Under the pieces are notes generated by a model. It searched no databases. It saw only the letters and a program-made list of their open reading frames with translations, and was not told the origin of the DNA. Positions 21,090-31,802 of a stretch of DNA of 48,792 bases are shown piece by piece (positions within the stretch are counted from its first letter, which is position 1; every line of letters begins with the position of its first letter). Both the position numbers and the translations under genes were made by a program. Source of the stretch: Absidia repens (taxonomy: Eukaryota; Mucoromycota; Mucoromycetes; Mucorales; Cunninghamellaceae); assembly GCA_002105175.1 (NCBI GenBank), contig MCGE01000066.1, positions 1-48,792 on the forward strand, read 5' to 3'.

Positions 21090-22150
21090 ATATTACAGCG
21101 GGTACTTTTGGGGTGATAAGGACGATATTGGAAGAAACAAAGGTATGGTGAGGAGGCGAATGTGGGCAGGGGGTGGCTCCAAGTGAATTTTGATGTTCAA
21201 GTAAATGTGTGTGTGTTTGAATAGTGGGTTATAGCGTACAGGCGGCTATTATAGCTGTAGGCTTTAGCTGTGAGCTTATAGGCGTAAACTTTAGGGCATT
21301 GTACAATTAATTGTATGAGACATGCATGGTTTGTTTGGTGACAAAAAATGATTGTATAGTAGTTCTAAAGATGCATGGAAAATTTAAAGTCAAACGGTTT
21401 CGTAGTTCGTTTTATATAAAGCGAAGAAGAAAATATTGCACGTTCACTCGATTTTGCAGGCTGTAAAGCCAGTGTGTGAATTCAACCGCCGCCGCTGGCA
21501 GCCTGGATTGTTGATCGAGAAAAAAAAATGGGAGGGCACATCCAAAAAAAAAAAATAGAAATCAACGGGAATGAGCCAACATCTGTTCACTGTTTTGGGC
21601 TCAATGTGGCCCTGGTGGCCTTGGCTTTCTGTTAGAACTAGTTTCGAAGGATTTTAGAAAAGGGATTACAAGTTGCATGGGGAATGCCTTTCATTTTGAT
21701 TCTAGGATCTTGGGGAAATGTCTTGATTAGCTTAGTATGTCTCTTTTCTTCAATAAAGCATATCTCTGCTTCAATAAAATTTGTCTTTGTTTGAAAAAAA
21801 AAATGTGTATTTGTCTCAATGATGTGCGTTTAAGCTTCATTAGAAGTTTACAGATCCCTATGTTTGCTTCAATGATGTGTCTTTAAAAGGTCATTAGAAG
21901 TTTGTAGATCCCCTTTGGAGATCCATTTTTGTTGTAGACTAACACTTAGATTTTCTTTCCTTTAGTATATTCTTGACTATGATTATTCAATAAAAGTTTG
22001 TTTTTTTTTATTTTGCAATGAACAATGGGTGACAAAGCTATTCTACTGTGGTAGACTAATCTACATACTAATGTACATACTATTATACTGTGGCAGTCTG
22101 TTCTACATACTATTCTTGTTTTGGTACTCTATCCCTATAATGTGGTGATC
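21090..22150 (+). repeat. Interspersed repeat F, copy 1
   Basis: About 1 kb that recurs, collinear and lightly diverged, at 45150-46156. Shared blocks are ATATTGGAAGAAACAAAGG, the AATTCAACCGCCGCCG segment, the CTTCAATAAAG repeats and the CTACTGTGGTAGA block. Contains AATAAA signals but no long open frame. It may be a non-autonomous element or the UTR of a repeated gene. The unit boundaries are not defined. Confidence 0.75.
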
Positions 22151-22329
22151 TATTTTCCAAACCAATTTGGTACGGTAAATGCCTCTACAGAATATAATGT
22201 TGTAAGCAATACTGAAGCATAAGGCTTGTTATTATAGCTGTAGGGTTTCTCGTCTTTGTTTTTGTTTGTTGACGGGCCTCCATATTTTTTGTGACAGGAT
22301 TGAAAATCAAAGCCCGCTCGGCCTGAATT

Positions 22330-22696
22330 ATTTTTCAAGCGGCATCCCCCATTTTCTCTATCTCTTTCTCTTTCTTTCCTTTTTTTTTTAACGAAAAATT
22401 ATTTTTTCTTCACTGTTTTTGGCTCGTTGTGGACCCGGCGGCCTTGGCTTTCTGTTAGGACTAGTTTAGAAGGGTTTCAGAAAAGGGATTACAAGATGCA
22501 TGGGGAAACCCTTTCATTTTGATTCTAGGATTTTGGGGGTTGTTGTGATTAGCTTAGTATGTCTCTTTTCTTCAATAAAATATGTCTCTGTTTCAATAAA
22601 ATTTGTCTTTGCTCCAATAAAACCTGTCTTTGCTTCAATGGTGTGTGTTTAAACGTCATTAAAAGTTTTCAGATCCCTCTTAAGAGATCCCTCTTA
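22330..22696 (+). repeat. Interspersed repeat F, partial copy 2, split by the Ty3 element
   Basis: Repeats the middle of F (GGCCTTGGCTTTCTGTTAG through AGATCCCTCTTA) right behind copy 1. The Ty3 element at 22697 is inserted in it; related sequence (AGATCCC blocks) resumes after 28387. Confidence 0.7.
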
Positions 22697-23087
22697 TGTC
22701 ATGAACCAAATCCAAAATTAGATCCTACTTCGCCATCTACTTCGCCACCTACTTCGCCATCTACTTCGCCATCTACTTCGCCATCTACTTCGCCATTTAC
22801 TTCGCCATCTACTTCGCCACCTACTCAGTACTTACTGCGGTAGCCTTAGAAATAATATAAATATCCCCCTTTTTCATCACTTCCCATTTTCCCTCATCAG
22901 TTATCTTAGTTATCTTAAATCTTTCCTAAAGTCTTCCCTTATCTTAATCCTTCTATCCAAAATCCCTTATATTAATAAAAGCCCAATTTTATTATATAAC
23001 TTCAATTTCTATTCTATTCTATCTGGCTACGGTATATCCTTTTCCTATCCAATCAATCTATCAACCCTCAACCTCAACCCCTTGACA
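22697..23087 (+). repeat. 5' LTR of Ty3 element 1
   Basis: 391 bases, TG...CA ends. U3 contains eight 12-base repeats of the ACTTCGCCATCT type (22729-22824). TATAAATA lies at 22856-22863 and ATTAATAAAAG near 22971. Confidence 0.95.
22856..22863 (+). promoter_or_regulatory. TATA box of the Ty3 element 1 promoter
   Basis: TATAAATA in the LTR, 40 bases upstream of the ATCAGTTAT that is complementary to the primer-binding site. The spacing suits transcription starting near 22890-22896. Confidence 0.6.
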
Positions 23088-23098
23088 CTATAACTGAT
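23088..23098 (+). promoter_or_regulatory. Putative self-priming primer-binding site
   Basis: Directly after the 5' LTR, ATAACTGAT (23090-23098) is the reverse complement of ATCAGTTAT at 22896-22904, near the expected RNA 5' end. No tRNA 3'-end complement is apparent. This arrangement is known from the Tf1/sushi group, where the RNA 5' end primes reverse transcription. Confidence 0.6.
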
Positions 23099-23165
23099 CA
23101 AACGACCTTGGTATTCCGTTGCCTTCCTTCTCAATCTCAAATCTCAATCTCAAATCAAATTCAAA

Positions 23166-24416
23166 ATGCCTCTATCCGATGAAGAAGCCCATGCTCTCAA
23201 TGATCTACTCCAACGATTCAATGCTCTCCAAGAATCTCTGTCCAAAGAGATCGGTGAAATCAAAGAATCCATCCAAAACCTCGAACATCGTACCGGTGTG
23301 AATGAAACCAACAGCGATCACATGCGCCAAAGTATCGTCAATCAAGTCCATGATGATATCGCTCGAATAAACGACAATGCTTTAGCTTCGGTCAATAAGC
23401 TTAGCAGTGAAATCTATCAACATATGGCTAGCAACTACGCCTTGATTAGCCAAGTCTCAACCTCTCCTGGTTCGGCACCTTCCACCACAAACATTATCGA
23501 CCAAGATAGTATATCGTCGGTGAAGCTGCGCGATCCCACCCCTTTTACGGGCAAACCAAGTGCCTGTACCTCATTCTTCTCCCAACTCTCCTTATGCTTT
23601 GCCGCCAATGAAAAACGCTTCAAGTGCAGTCAAGACAAAGTCTTGTTTGCTATCTCCCATCTATCTGGCAACGCCTTTGCTTACATGGAACCCTATTTGG
23701 CTAAACTAGAAGAACCAGTACCAAAACGCCCAGCCATCCTTATGGACTTTGAAATCTTCAAGTCCACCATCCAAAGTGCATTTGGAGATTCAAATCCTAT
23801 CGTCAATGCGGAAGCCGCTATCCGATCCCTCAAACAAGTTGGTCCAATGTCTGTTTATGCTACCGAATTCAGACGACTCTCCATGCTGTTATCCTGGAAT
23901 GAAGCCGCCCTCATCTCCCAATACATCTTGAACATCAAGGACTTAGTTCAAGATGAACTCGCTCGAAGAGATCCTATTAAAACTTTGGAACTTCTCATTA
24001 CCACCACCATCGACATCGATAATCGACTCTTCAATCGAACTCGACAAAAGAAAAACGGCAACCATCCCAAGAATGACAACAACCGACCCTACAATCAAAA
24101 GTTCAGCCGTATCATTTCCACCAATGATTCCTCGTCTTCTACAACAGGACCCCAACCTATGGACCTCAGCTCAGCAACCATCCATCGAGGCCCATTGACC
24201 GAAAGTCAGAAACAGTATCGTAGAGATAACAATCTCTGTTTATATTGCGGAAACTCAGGTCATTCCAACTTCGATTGCCCAAGAAAAAGGGCAAATCCAC
24301 TCCATCATCCAAATCAAATCTATCCACCATTCTGTTCAGTGAAGAACCCAACAACTCGACAAAAAAAGATCAGGCTCAGTAAACAGTGGAGTTCCTCCTC
24401 TGAGCCCTACCATTAG
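23166..24416 (+). CDS. Ty3 element 1 Gag
   Basis: 416 residues from ATG 23166. An N-terminal helical region (residues ~1-90, coiled-coil-like around L-L-Q-R-F-N-A-L-Q-E-S-L) is followed by a retrotransposon Gag capsid domain (~120-290). A CCHC zinc knuckle C-L-Y-C-G-N-S-G-H-S-N-F-D-C lies at residues ~357-370. Gag forms the virus-like particle and binds element RNA. Immediately after the knuckle (C-run 24278-24280) the tail probably leaves the true frame. Protease coding resumes in another frame, so the last ~45 residues are likely not native. Confidence 0.9.
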   Translation: MPLSDEEAHALNDLLQRFNALQESLSKEIGEIKESIQNLEHRTGVNETNSDHMRQSIVNQVHDDIARINDNALASVNKLSSEIYQHMASNYALISQVSTSPGSAPSTTNIIDQDSISSVKLRDPTPFTGKPSACTSFFSQLSLCFAANEKRFKCSQDKVLFAISHLSGNAFAYMEPYLAKLEEPVPKRPAILMDFEIFKSTIQSAFGDSNPIVNAEAAIRSLKQVGPMSVYATEFRRLSMLLSWNEAALISQYILNIKDLVQDELARRDPIKTLELLITTTIDIDNRLFNRTRQKKNGNHPKNDNNRPYNQKFSRIISTNDSSSSTTGPQPMDLSSATIHRGPLTESQKQYRRDNNLCLYCGNSGHSNFDCPRKRANPLHHPNQIYPPFCSVKNPTTRQKKIRLSKQWSSSSEPYH

Positions 24417-24419
24417 AAC

Positions 24420-27400
24420 TCGACCATCTTCATCATCAACTCAACTATCCAACATCTCGTGGAATCACACCTCTTCTCTTCAACAAAGCCAATTCATCAT
24501 CCCTATATCCATCTCTTTCGACAATATCACTATCTCCACCCAAGCTATGCTCGATTCTGGAGCTAGTTCGTCCTTCATCGACACCGTGTTTGCCCAAAAA
24601 CACAACCTCCCAAGTCATCCAAGCAGTGTTGAAGTCACATTAGCTGACGGAAGCCCTTGCCAATCCTCTCATTCATCCGTCGTCAATCTATCGATCGAAT
24701 CAACTGATCATCAAGAACGAATCGACCTTCAACACCTATCTCTCGGCTCACATCCCATCATCCTTGGCCTTCCATGGCTTCAAAAACATGATCCACTCAT
24801 TCAATGGTCCCGTGGTATCATCAATATCCCATCTATTCAACAAAGCCACCAGTCGCCTCAAACATCACCTGTGATCATCAAACCTTCAATCGCACTCATC
24901 AATGGTCAAGAGTTCTACGATGCAATTCATGCAGAAAAAGTGGAGCTATTTTTAGTTCATACAGAAAATTTACCTCTAAAAACTTGTCCTCGATCGAAGT
25001 AAATCCAAATTCCGATTCATGCAAGGTCGCCAGCCACACCATACCGCCCGAATACATGGATTACTCTTCTGTCTTTTCAAAAGCAGATGCCGACAAACTA
25101 CCTCCACATCGCATCTACGACCACACCATTCCTATCAAGCCCGATAGTGTTGTCCCTTTTGGCCCTCTATACAATCTCTCAAAGCTGGAATTGGAAACCC
25201 TCTATAAGTACATCCAAGAAAATCTCGCCAAAGGATTCATCCAACGATCAGAATCACCTGCTGGTGCCCCTGTTCTTTTTGTCAAGAAAAAAGACGGATC
25301 CCTTCGACTTTGTGTTGATTACCGAGGATTGAACAAACTCACCATACCCAATCGTTGTCCTCTACCCCTCATATCGGAAACTCTTGATCGTCTCAACAAT
25401 GGGAAAAACTTCACCAAATTGGATATGCGCGGCGCATATAACCTGGTCCGAATCGCCCTGGTGAAGAATGGAAAACCGCCTTCCGCACTCGTTATGGTCA
25501 TTTCGAATATAACGTCATGCCATTTGGTCTAACAAATGCACCGGCCACCTTTCAAGCATTCGTAAATGACACCCTCCGCGAATTCCTCGACGATTTTGTT
25601 GTTGTTTACCTCGATGACATTCTTATATTCTCGAAAAGTCAAGTCGAACACACCAAACATGTCAAATTGGTGTTGGAAAAACTCAAACAAGCCAAACTCT
25701 CCCTCAAACTCGAAAAATGTGAATTTAACGTCCAGAAAGTCCAATTTCTCGGTTTCGTTATCTCTCCCAATGGCATCTCTATGGACCCTGAAAAAGTCAT
25801 GGCAATCAAGGAATGGCAAACTCCCACTTCTGTGCACGACATTCAGGTCTTTCTCGGTCTTACCAATTTCTATCGCCGTTTCGTCAAAAACTACTCCAAG
25901 GCTTGTCTCCCTCTTACCGCCCTTCTCAAAAAAGAAACACCATTCAAATGGAATTCTGACGCCGAACAAGCTTTCCAATTACTCAAACAATTGATGTCCA
26001 CTGATCCCATTCTTCGCCATTACGATCCTCATCAAGCATGTATTATCGAGACCGACGCATCAGACTTCGCTTTAGGAGCCGTCTGCAGTCAATACGATCA
26101 AAATGGTCAACTTCATCCCATCGCCTATTACTCAAGAAACTTCTACCAGCTGAAGTCAACTATCAAATCTACGACAAAGAGCTTTTAGCCATAATAGCTT
26201 GCTTCATTCACTGGCGTCATTATATCGAATTCTCTACCCACCAAACCATTGTACTCACCGATCACAAAACTTGGAATACTTCTCTACCACTCGAAATCTC
26301 AGTCGCCGACAAGTCAGATGGTCTGAAATCTTGGCTGATTTCAACTTCGTCATTCAATACCGCCCTGGAAAACAAAATGGAGCCGCCGATGCCCTATCTC
26401 GGAGAGATAGTCCGCCTTTCGGAGGGGGTAACTCCCGTAACAAGACCACTACTATGACTCTCTTGGATCCAAAACTCTTCTTATCCGCCATATCAAGTAC
26501 TTCCATCCAAACCAACAACGATTTTGTCGACTCCATCAAACAACTCCTACCCAACGACTGTTATTTTGGTTCAATCATAACCACGATCAACGAAAAAACA
26601 AACACCAACGACAAATATACACTCAACAATGGCATCTTATTCTACAACGGACTCATCTGCATACAAACGACAGTACTATCAAGCGTACAATACTTGAAGA
26701 AAGTCACGATTCACCCGCCGCAGGTCATTTTGGTTGCGCAAAAACTCACGAAATGGTCTCAAGGAACTTCTATTGGCCTGGCCTTCGAAAATATATCAAG
26801 GATTACATCTCTGGATGTGAAACATGCATCAGAAATAAGAATCACCACCACAAACCATATGGATTATTGTCCCCTCTACCTATTCCTGACACTCCATGGA
26901 CCTCGCTATCAGTCGACTTCATTACTCAACTCCCTCCATCAAATGATTACACCGCTATATGTGTTTCGTCGATCGATTCTCAAAAATGGCGTTATTCATT
27001 CCGACATACAACGAAATCAACGCTGAAGGAACTGTAGATCTATTCATCAAGCACGTCTTCTCTCAATTTGGTCTACCAGACGATATAGTATCAGACCGTG
27101 GTGCCACCTTCACTTCTAAATTCACTCGTACCCTCATGGATCATCTTCAAATCAAGCAAAAGCTATCCACGGCCTTCCATCCTCAGACTGACGGTCAAAC
27201 TGAACGAATCAACTCAATACTGGAACAGTATATCCGCTGTTACGTCGACTATCAACAATCAAATTGGAGCGATCTCTTACCTATAGCCCAATTCGCCTAT
27301 AACAACTCTCATCATTCATCCACCAACACCACTCCATTCTACGCTGTTCACGGCTACCACCCACGGTTGTCAATCATCTCCCAAGGACTAACAAAAATTC

Positions 27401-28016
27401 AAATCCAGCCGACGACCGCATACACCAACTTCACGACACCCACAAGGAAATGAAATTCAACATCGCCTTAGCTCAAGAATCACACGAACGATATTACAAC
27501 AAAAAAGTCCTCCAACCTCCCATATTCAAAATCGGTGATAAAGTCTGGCTATCCTCAAAAAACATCAAATCAAAACGGCCCACTGGAAAGCTGGATTACA
27601 AGAAACTTGGTCCTTTCCCCATCCTCGATATCATCGGTTCAAGATCATATAAACTGGACCTTCCCTCATCAATGAAAATCCATCCGGTCTTCCACGTCAA
27701 CTTATTGGAACCTTATCTACCAGACAAGATACCTGGTCGCATACCGAAACCACTACCACCGATCCAAGTCGAATCCCACCAAGAATATGAAGTCGAAAAA
27801 ATTGTCGATTCAAGAATATCAAGAAATCAACTTCAGTATCTAGTCCATTGGAAAAACTACAACATCATGGATCGCACTTGGGAACCAGTCACACACCTAC
27901 AAAACTGTCAAGACTGCATCAATAACTTCCACCAACAATATCCAAACCGCCCTGGCAGTCTCGCAGGAGCTCAACCTAAGAAGGGAGCGCGTGTCATGAA
28001 CCAAATCCAAAATTAG
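24420..28016 (+). pseudogene. Ty3 element 1 Pol, broken by single-base frame changes
   Basis: Protease (M-L-D-S-G-A-S-S-S-F-I-D near 24547), RT ([11 protein letters not shown] at ~25310; Y-L-D-D-I-L-I-F-S at ~25605), RNase H ([10 protein letters not shown] at ~26048) and integrase follow in order. Integrase has C-E-T-C (~26818), F-V-D-R-F-S-K-M (~26965), S-D-R-G-A-T-F (~27090) and [11 protein letters not shown] (~27177). A chromodomain ends the protein (E-Y-E-V-E-K-I-V ... Y-L-V-H-W-K-N-Y ... T-W-E-P). The stop at 28014-28016 lies 25 bases inside the 3' LTR. Frame changes map to 24978-24982, 25456-25458, 26137-26139, 26266-26269, 26665-26667, 26964-26966 and 27401-27403. Each is a mononucleotide run one base short, and no nonsense substitutions were seen. 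Confidence 0.9.
27977..27991 (+). promoter_or_regulatory. Polypurine-rich segment before the 3' LTR
   Basis: AAGAAGGGAGCG precedes the 3' LTR of Ty3 element 1, the expected place for the plus-strand primer. It overlaps the end of Pol. Confidence 0.5.
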
Positions 28017-28381
28017 ATCCTACTTCGCCATCTACTTCGCCACCTACTTCGCCATCTACTTCGCCATCTACTTCGCCATCTACTTCGCCATTTACTTCGC
28101 CATCTACTTCGCCACCTACTCAGTACTTACTGCGGTAGCCTTAGAAATAATATAAATATCCCCTTTTTCATCACTTCCCATTTTCCCTCATCAGTTATCT
28201 TAGTTATCTTAAATCTTTCCTAAAGTCTTCCCTTATCTTAATCCTTCTATCCAAAATCCCTTATATTAATAAAAGCCCAATTTTATTATATAACTTCAAT
28301 TTCTATTCTATTCTATCTGGCTACGGTATATCCTTTTCCTATCCAATCAATCTATCAACCCTCAACCTCAACCCCTTGACA
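27992..28381 (+). repeat. 3' LTR of Ty3 element 1
   Basis: 390 bases, identical by eye to the 5' LTR except for one C fewer in a C-run. Includes the same eight-unit 12-base array. Confidence 0.95.
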
Positions 28382-28526
28382 TCTTACACATCCGTCTTAG
28401 AAATCCCTCTTAGTGTTCCATCGTAGAGATCCCTTTTTTATACGTCATTCCTTCTTCAGGCTTTTTGGCTTTGGCTCAAATAAACTAGATTTTTTTTGGG
28501 CGGTTGTTTTTTTTTGGGGGAGAGGC

Positions 28527-28706
28527 TGTCATGAATAAAGTTCATACTCCGTTCCTTTCTTTGTCCTTCCTTTGTCATCCCTTGTCTTCTCAGTTCCCGC
28601 ATCTCCTGAAGTGCTCATCACTTATTAGTTTAGTATAAATAACCCCCATTTCGCCGCTCTAGTTTAGTTTTCGTTATCTGTTATCCTGTCTTTGCAATAT
28701 TGTATC
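28527..28706 (+). repeat. Truncated LTR, family E
   Basis: Begins TGTCATGAATAA. It shares TCTTCTCAGTTCCCGCA, CTTATTAGTTTAGTATAA and downstream blocks with the reversed copy ending at 33498. Cut off by the family B LTR at 28707. Confidence 0.7.
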
Positions 28707-29025
28707 TGTGATGTTGGTGTAGTAGAAAACGAGTCAAAATAAGTGAGACAAAGTTATATTTTTATTTCAGTAAAATGATGGAAGGCTTTTATAATAAAAT
28801 CGGGGAAGCGGTTATTGGAATAATAAATTTCTACTACTAATGTATTATTGGATAAGATAGAGATGAGGGAATAAATCATTGGACTGTGATTAGATGATTG
28901 AATGATTATTGGTGTATTGTCAGATCGGGATTGAATATGACAGTTAGTGCCTGATCTGAGTCTGACATTTGCTATATCTGATACATTGATTTATAATGTA
29001 AATATAGAGGATGACAAATACGACA
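28707..29025 (-). repeat. Solo LTR, family B
   Basis: 319 bases in reverse orientation, ending ATGACAAATACGACA on the plus strand (TGTCGTATTTGTCAT start on minus). Nearly identical to copies at 30497, 32466, 34339 and 44472. Confidence 0.9.
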
Positions 29026-29165
29026 AGGTTACAGGTTTTGTTGGTTTCGGAAAATGGCTTGAGTGAGCGGTGTAATGTTGCAACAGATAAAAGTGTGTCC
29101 AGTATTGATGTAAAGTTCAATAAATCCTTTTGTATACCAGGTGATCGTGTCCAGTTCGATAATGG

Positions 29166-29623
29166 TGTCGCATCATGAAAAATCATGGCATAAAAATAAA
29201 AGCTGTTCCTGAAGAAATTGAAATTCCGATTAGGAACACTGCATGATAAAAATAAATAATCACGCAACATTGTGATAGAAGAAAAGAAAATAATGATTCA
29301 CTTCATGAAATCATTAGGTCCCATAAAATAGAATAAAAGAAAATAAAATACCCTTGCAATAACATCAATCATATCACCATACACCTAATATCAGAACATC
29401 ATACGATTATAATAAAAATAATGATCATGATAAAAAATAATAATAACAATAAACCCATGTAATATCTATTTCTAATGAAACATAAGATATAGTATATACA
29501 TAAAGAGTGACATTTTTTATTAATAAAAACCATATACAAGAATCTCACTTAATTCTACCTGTCCCACTTTTTATTTTCTACTTTTTATTTTTTTATTTTT
29601 TTCTTTATATACGTTATTTCACA
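29166..29623 (+). repeat. Solo LTR, family C, TSD AATGG
   Basis: 458 bases, TGTCGCATCATG start and TTTCACA end. AATGG occurs at 29161-29165 and 29624-29628. The interrupted gene sequence is recovered by comparison with 18140-18155. Confidence 0.9.
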
Positions 29624-30027
29624 AATGGTTTTGATTGTTGAGCAAGGACAAATCATAACGTAGAATTTCACCTTCAATCCTATAATAACCAAAAAATATT
29701 AGCTATATGGTCTATTTCCTTTTTTTGAGCCCCATCCTTACCAACAGTTTGAAAACACAACACTTTGTCAAGATTGTGCCCTTCAATTCTCCCCTTTGTA
29801 AATAGACACAGCCTATAAAAGTCCAAAATCTGATTCATATTCGTTGCCGCGCCGTTTTTGATTTCGTCGTAGCAAGTGGCATAAGCATAACGATAATGTT
29901 CATATATATTGACAACATAATCGGGTCGTTTGTTTGTATCTTTAATATCCGTTGGAGCTGTATTTGCACTAGTATAACATGATAATACTGGTCACAATTG
30001 TAGCCATTGATGTTTTGTTTTGTTTCC

Positions 30028-30472
30028 TGTCGCATCATGAAAAATGATGGCATAAAAATAAAACCTGTTCCTGAAGAAATTGAAATTCCGATTAGGAACA
30101 CTGCATGATAAAAATAAATAATCACGCAACGTTGTGATGGAAGAAAAGAAAATAATGATTCACTTCATGAAATCATTAGGTCCCATAAAATAGAATAAAA
30201 GAAAATAAAATACCCTTGCAATAACATCAATCATATCATCATACACCTAATATCAGAACATCATACGATTATAATAAAAATAATGATCATGATAAAAAAT
30301 AATAATAACAATAAACCCAAGTAATATCTATTTCTAATGAAACATAAGATATAGTATATAAAGAGTGACCTTTTTATTAATAAAAACCATATACAAGAAT
30401 CTCACTTAATTCTACCTGTCTTATTTTTTATTTTCTACTCTTTATTTTTTATTTTATATACACCATTTTACA
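30028..30472 (+). repeat. Solo LTR, family C, TSD TTTCC
   Basis: 445 bases, near-identical to the copy at 29166. TTTCC occurs at 30023-30027 and 30473-30477. Inserted in the intron of the same gene copy. Confidence 0.9.
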
Positions 30473-30496
30473 TTTCCTTACCAATCAGCCGCACAG

Positions 30497-30781
30497 TGTC
30501 GTATATGTCATCCTCTATATTTACATTATAAATCAATGTATCAAATATAGCAAATGTCAGACTCAGATCAGGCACTAACTGTCCTGTCAGTAAACCAATA
30601 ATCATTCAATCATCTAATCACAGTCCAATGACTTAATTCCTCATCTCTATCTTATCCAATAATACATTAGTAGTAGAAATTTATAATTCCAATAACCGCT
30701 TCCCCAATTTTATTATAAAAGCCTTCCATCATTTTACTAAAATAAAAATATAACTTTGACTTCTACTACACAAACATTACA
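30497..30781 (+). repeat. Solo LTR, family B (internally shortened)
   Basis: Starts TGTCGTATATGTCATCC and ends AACATTACA. It lacks part of the CTTTGTCTCACTTATTTGAC block near its end. Junctions on both sides are with unrelated sequence, with no target duplication. Confidence 0.85.
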
Positions 30782-31265
30782 TCTACGAGCTGAAGGTGAA
30801 TACGTTTCCACACACACGATTCGACGATTGTTGAAATCTAACAATCTGAATGTGAAGGCGAAAAAGCCAGCATTACCACTAACACTGATCAGAAAAAAAA
30901 AGCGTCTTGTGTGGGCCAAAAAGTATCGTTCTTGGACGGTCGACGACTGGAAAAAAGCGGTTTTCAGCGACAAAACGAAGATAAACCGTTTTGGTTCGGA
31001 CGGAAAGCAGTGGACATGGATGAAGAAGGGTGAACCGCTGCGAGACCATACTGTCAACTGGTCGTACAAGCATGGCAGTGGCAGCATTATTATGTGGGAT
31101 GGTCCTAGGTACTTGACAAAGATCAAAGGCGGTATGGATTCAGAACTGTATTGCAAAATACTGAACGATGACTACAAGGATACGCTTCGGTATTACGGTG
31201 TGCGACAACCAGATGGAATACTTCAGCAAGACAATGAGGTTAAAAATAGTACAAATTATGAATGA
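30782..31265 (+). pseudogene. Tc1-type transposase fragment
   Basis: Reads A-E-G-E-Y-V-S-T-H-T-I-R-R-L-L, then W-T-V-D-D-W-K-K-A-V-F-S-D-K-T-K-I-N-R-F-G-S-D-G. This is the region around the first catalytic Asp of Tc1 transposases, equivalent to V-I-W-S-D-E-T in the 46.4-kb copy, with Glu replaced by Lys. It ends at I-L-Q-Q-D-N-E around the second Asp. The N-terminal HTH is missing at the junction with the LTR at 30781 and the C-terminal Glu region is absent. Inactive relic of a different Tc1 lineage. Confidence 0.85.
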
Positions 31266-31410
31266 CTTGAAATATTATTTTTGGAAAAGAAAAAAAAAAT
31301 CGGGTGATAACGTATACTACACATTAACCCTTTCTTTCTTCCCTCTCTCTTTCCATACACACACCTTCCTTATATTATTATATACTGTATTCCCCTTGTC
31401 AATTATCGGC

Positions 31411-31785
31411 ATGCTTCTAACTTCACTAAAACGGATTTGCCCGTTTTGTCCTCGAAGAACCAGCTTTTCCTCAAATCAAAAACTACGTGAACACATTGCC
31501 AAAACCCACGATTACATTCTGCCATCAAGATCTGTGAAGGAACAAAACAAAGCCAACGCCAAACAATACACGGAATCTTTACGTAAACAAGACACAACTG
31601 TCATGATCAACTTTGTCTGTCCTTCGTGCGTCATTTACTATAGGACCAAGGCTGTTCTCAAGGCCCATCTGGAAGAACACATTGACCCGAAGATACATGG
31701 ATTGTCAGCGACAGCAACATGCTGGATTTATTTGATAAATACAAGGCCCACTGTCTACAAGAAAAGGTCGTATAAAAGTCATTAG
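31411..31785 (+). CDS. Two-finger C2H2 zinc-finger protein (possible fragment)
   Basis: From Met at 31411, ~124 residues. Finger 1: C-P-F-C, 14 residues, then H-I-A-K-T-H. Finger 2: C-P-S-C, 12 residues, then H-L-E-E-H. About 50 polar, basic residues separate them (K-E-Q-N-K-A-N-A-K-Q). The frame is open further upstream, but this Met follows an AT-rich leader. The finger spacing suits nucleic-acid binding; a nuclear role is inference. The TAG at 31783-31785 lies just before a family C LTR (~31803), so the gene may have lost downstream exons. Confidence 0.55.
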   Translation: MLLTSLKRICPFCPRRTSFSSNQKLREHIAKTHDYILPSRSVKEQNKANAKQYTESLRKQDTTVMINFVCPSCVIYYRTKAVLKAHLEEHIDPKIHGLSATATCWIYLINTRPTVYKKRSYKSH

Positions 31786-31802
31786 ACTTTCATTTGTAAA
31801 TA

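Larger units (their letters stand above)
22697..28381 (+). mobile_element. Complete Ty3-type LTR retrotransposon (chromovirus), TSD TCTTA
   Basis: LTRs at 22697-23087 and 27992-28381 begin TGTCATGAACC and end CTTGACA. By eye they differ only by one C in a C-run, so the insertion is recent. The flanks carry a perfect 5-bp duplication TCTTA (22692-22696 and 28382-28386). Gag, protease, RT, RNase H, integrase and chromodomain occur in that order, as in Tf1/sushi-like Ty3 elements. The element sits in repeat F. Confidence 0.95.
29026..30496 (-). pseudogene. Second copy of the D...GEIK gene, split by two solo LTRs
   Basis: Reverse-oriented duplicate of 17715-18295. Downstream and last-exon parts lie at 29026-29165. 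The last exon resumes at 29624, the intron follows with a 7-base T-run (29720-29726), then the D...E-x-K exon (about 29770-29960), and the first-exon end lies at 30473-30496. The signature is R-P-D-Y-V-V-N-I...C-Y-D-E-I-K (Gly to Asp before the Glu). Two family C LTRs are inserted (29166-29623 and 30028-30472), each with its own 5-bp target duplication, and family B LTRs bound both ends. The gene is certainly inactive. Confidence 0.8.

Noticed and set aside
30497..30781. Family B LTRs at 28707 and 30497 as the two LTRs of one element
   Set aside because: They are in opposite orientation and the sequence between them is a duplicated host-type gene with other insertions.
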